A stretch of 8,079 nucleotides of DNA, taken from assembly GCA_050249235.1 (NCBI GenBank), contig JBFWQW010000122.1, positions 1 through 8,079 of the forward strand. Direction: 5' to 3'. The stretch is from JAEKLB01 sp050249235 (GTDB taxonomy: Bacteria > Actinomycetota > Acidimicrobiia > Acidimicrobiales > CADCSY01). Both the position numbers and the translations under genes were made by a program. Of this stretch, positions 5,694 to 8,079 are shown piece after piece (position 1 is the stretch's first letter; each line of letters begins with the position of its first letter). The notes under the pieces were generated by a model. That model was not told where the DNA came from, searched no databases, and was given only the letters and a program-made list of their open reading frames with translations.

Positions 5694-8079
5694 ATGCTTC
5701 ACGTGCTCGCTGCTGAGGGGGGCTATCAGTCCTTCGAGCTCGGTGGTGAGGAGTGGTTCTGGCTCCTCTTCTCCGGAGCGACCGCCCTCCTCGCGCTGGG
5801 TGTCGGCTTCTTCCTGATGAAGGGCGTCCTCGCCTCCGATCGTGGGACCCCGACGATGATCGAGATCGCCGACGCCATCCAGGAGGGTGCCCTCGCCTAC
5901 CTCCGGCGCCAGTTCAAGACGATCGCCGTGATCCTCGTCCCCCTGGCGATCGTGGTGTTCGTCACCTCGACCCAGGTCCTGAAGCCGAACGGCGACGAAG
6001 CGCTCTCCTTCGTCGAGTCGGGCCTGTTCCGCACCCTGGCCTTCATCGGCGGGTGCCTCATGTCGGGCCTCACCGGCTTCATCGGCATGGGCCTCGCCGT
6101 CCGGGGCAACGTCCGCACCGCGGCCGCGGCCCGCACCGGCTCGCTCCCCGCCGCCCTCAAGGTGGCGTTCCGCACCGGCGGCGTGGCCGGGATGTTCACC
6201 GTCGGCCTCGGTCTCCTCGGGGCGACGATCATCATCATGATCTTCCAGAACACGAGCTCGGCGATCCTCGTCGGCTTCGGGTTCGGCGGCTCGCTCCTCG
6301 CCCTGTTCCTGCGGGTGGGCGGCGGCATCTTCACCAAGGCGGCCGACGTCGGCGCCGACCTGGTCGGCAAGGTCGAGGCCGGCATCCCGGAGGACGACCC
6401 CCGCAACCCGGCCACCATCGCCGACAACGTGGGCGACAACGTCGGCGACTGCGCCGGCATGGCCGCCGACCTCTTCGAGAGCTACGAGGTGACGCTGGTC
6501 GCCTCGATCATCCTCGGCGTGGCCGCCTTCGAGTCCATCGGCGCCAACCCGGCGCTCGGCCTCATCTTCCCCGTCGCCTGCCGGGCCATCGGCGTGCTGG
6601 CCTCGATCGTCGGCATCTTCGCCGTCCGGGCCACCGACGAGGACAAGTCGGCCATGGCGCCGATCAACCGCGGCTTCCTCACGGCCGGCGTCCTCACCGT
6701 GATCGGCACCGGCTTCGTCGCCCTCACCTACGTCGGCAACGACGAGATCAACGAGGGCTGGCGGATGTTCGGCGCCGTCGTGATCGGCCTCGTGCTGGCC
6801 CAGGTCGCCAGCCGCCTCACCGAGTACTTCACCTCGACCGAGACGGCGCCCGTCCAGGAGATCGCCGTGGCGGCCCGCACCGGTCCCGCCACGACGGTCC
6901 TCGCCGGCATCTCGTCGGGCCTGGAGTCGACCGTCTACGCCATCGTCGCCATCGCCGGCGCCCTCGGGGCGGCCATCGCCCTCGGCGACGGCAACATCAA
7001 GTTCACCTTCTACCTCGTGGCCCTCACCGGCATGGGCATGCTGGCCACCACCGGCGTCGTCGTCTCCGAGGACACCTTCGGCCCGGTGGCCGACAACGCG
7101 GCCGGCATCGCCGAGATGTCGGGTGAGTTCTCCGGCGAGGCCGAACGGATCATGGTGAGCCTCGACGCCGTCGGCAACACCACCAAGGCCGTCACGAAGG
7201 GCTTCGCCATCGGCTCGGCCGTCATCGCCGCCGTCGCCCTGTTCGCCTCGTTCATCGAGACGATCGGCAACGAGCTGCTCTCGGTCGCCCAGATCGACGA
7301 GCTCGAGGAGGCCGGCCTCACGGTCTTCGACCGCTTCCCGATCAACGTCGCCGACCCGAAGACCTTCATCGGCCTGCTCATCGGTGGCTCGATCGCCTTC
7401 ATGTTCAGCTCCCTCGCCATCCGGGCGGTGGGCCGGACCGCGGGCGTGGTCGTGCAGGAGGTGCGTCGCCAGTTCGCCGACGGCGGGATCATGGCCGGCA
7501 CCAAGAAGCCCGACTACGGACCCGTCATCGACATCTGCACGGCGGCCTCCCTCCGCGAGCTGGCCACCCCGGCCCTCCTCGCCGTGCTCACGCCGGTGAT
7601 CATCGGGTTCGGCATCAACTTCTACGCCCTCGGCGCCTTCCTCGCCGCCGTCATCCTCACCGGCCAGCTGATGGCCAACTTCCTCTCGAACTCGGGCGGC
7701 GCCTGGGACAACGCGAAGAAGTACATCGAGGACGGCCACGAGGGCGGCAAGGGCTCGGAGGCCCACAAGGCCGCCGTCATCGGCGACACCGTCGGCGATC
7801 CCTTCAAGGACACCGCCGGCCCGGCCCTCAACCCGCTCATCAAGGTGATGAACCTGGTGTCGCTGCTCATCCTGCCTGCGGTGATCAACCTGCAGGACAA
7901 CGACGGTGCCCGCTACGCCATCGCCGCCGCCGCCCTGCTGGTGCTGATCGGCGCCATCGTCTTCTCCAAGCGCAGCACCCAGGCCCTGGGCGAGGAGGGC
8001 GCCGCCGCCGGCGGCGGTGGCGAGCCCGGCGACAGCCCCGACAAGCTCGCCCTCGACGCCCTCGACCGCTGGATCTTCG
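5694..8079 (+). CDS. hppA: Proton-translocating membrane pyrophosphatase (partial at right edge)
   Basis: This protein hydrolyses cytoplasmic pyrophosphate and pumps protons out across the membrane. At least 795 residues are visible and the frame is open to the end of the window, so the C terminus is missing. Family signatures are intact: KAADVGADLVGKVE (215-228), NPATIADNVGDNVGDCAGM (238-256), GPVADNAAGIAEM (463-475), GGAWDNAKKY (668-677) and GDTVGDPFKDTAGPALNP (697-714); these carry the Asp/Lys residues that bind magnesium pyrophosphate. Many hydrophobic segments match the usual 16-helix core, the first near residues 21-40 and the last near 742-757. In GNTTKAVTKGF (494-504) the Lys at 498 and Thr at 501 correspond to the Lys/Thr pair of potassium-independent enzymes, which pump protons, not sodium. 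After the last helix an unusual Gly/Ala-rich tail of at least 35 residues follows (about 761-795). The start is ATG with a strong ribosome-binding site. The gene follows the DtxR-family regulator but appears to have its own promoter. Confidence 0.97.
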   Translation, partial: MLHVLAAEGGYQSFELGGEEWFWLLFSGATALLALGVGFFLMKGVLASDRGTPTMIEIADAIQEGALAYLRRQFKTIAVILVPLAIVVFVTSTQVLKPNGDEALSFVESGLFRTLAFIGGCLMSGLTGFIGMGLAVRGNVRTAAAARTGSLPAALKVAFRTGGVAGMFTVGLGLLGATIIIMIFQNTSSAILVGFGFGGSLLALFLRVGGGIFTKAADVGADLVGKVEAGIPEDDPRNPATIADNVGDNVGDCAGMAADLFESYEVTLVASIILGVAAFESIGANPALGLIFPVACRAIGVLASIVGIFAVRATDEDKSAMAPINRGFLTAGVLTVIGTGFVALTYVGNDEINEGWRMFGAVVIGLVLAQVASRLTEYFTSTETAPVQEIAVAARTGPATTVLAGISSGLESTVYAIVAIAGALGAAIALGDGNIKFTFYLVALTGMGMLATTGVVVSEDTFGPVADNAAGIAEMSGEFSGEAERIMVSLDAVGNTTKAVTKGFAIGSAVIAAVALFASFIETIGNELLSVAQIDELEEAGLTVFDRFPINVADPKTFIGLLIGGSIAFMFSSLAIRAVGRTAGVVVQEVRRQFADGGIMAGTKKPDYGPVIDICTAASLRELATPALLAVLTPVIIGFGINFYALGAFLAAVILTGQLMANFLSNSGGAWDNAKKYIEDGHEGGKGSEAHKAAVIGDTVGDPFKDTAGPALNPLIKVMNLVSLLILPAVINLQDNDGARYAIAAAALLVLIGAIVFSKRSTQALGEEGAAAGGGGEPGDSPDKLALDALDRWIF

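Noticed and set aside
5651..5716. 21-codon ORF (MLAFAAAVPQ...) overlapping the hppA start, as a possible leader peptide
   Set aside because: It has no ribosome-binding site and its ATG lies at or before the predicted transcription start. No regulatory codon runs are present.
5445..7766. 773-codon minus-strand frame opposite hppA, and a 457-codon plus-strand frame at 5753-7126
   Set aside because: Both are shadows of hppA, whose motifs are intact in the frame starting at 5694. Their composition (Asp/Glu/Gly/His or Arg/His-rich) is artefactual.

Overview
The window looks like chromosomal DNA of a high-GC Gram-positive bacterium (Actinomycetota). By eye the GC content is about 70%, third codon positions are almost all G or C, and one start codon pair uses GTG. 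A DtxR-family regulator and a membrane pyrophosphatase of the potassium-independent type fit this group. An Acidimicrobiia-like lineage is possible, but that is a guess from gene content and style, not a measurement.

Layout. Positions 1-132 hold no supported gene but carry two tandem 26-bp near-repeats that resemble the end of a transposable element. Positions 133-4743 are a minus-strand, three-gene surface-glycan cassette read from right to left: a SAM-dependent methyltransferase with an N-terminal helical/coiled-coil region (4743-3757), a large two-headed glycosyltransferase that joins a GT2 (GT-A) module to a GT4 (GT-B) module and ends in a small unassigned beta-rich tail (3683-1230), and a stand-alone GT4 glycosyltransferase (1233-133) whose GTG start overlaps the previous stop. 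Positions 4744-4942 are a divergent intergenic region. Positions 4943-5620 (plus strand) encode a DtxR/MntR-type metal-responsive repressor. A 73-bp gap with a promoter, an inverted repeat and a strong ribosome-binding site leads into hppA (5694 to beyond the right edge), a proton-pumping membrane pyrophosphatase that is open to the last base.

How the parts may work together. The three minus-strand genes plausibly build and methylate an extracellular or cell-wall polysaccharide; glycan synthesis releases pyrophosphate, which HppA can turn into proton-motive force, though nothing shows a direct link. The most interesting signal is regulatory. A GAAAC-type half-site occurs as a forward-reverse-forward cluster in front of both the DtxR-family gene and hppA, and I see the exact GAAAC/GTTTC word nowhere else in the window. 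In both places the cluster overlaps the best promoter-like sequence. This suggests that the regulator controls itself and possibly the pyrophosphatase, which would be a metal-to-bioenergetics connection worth testing.
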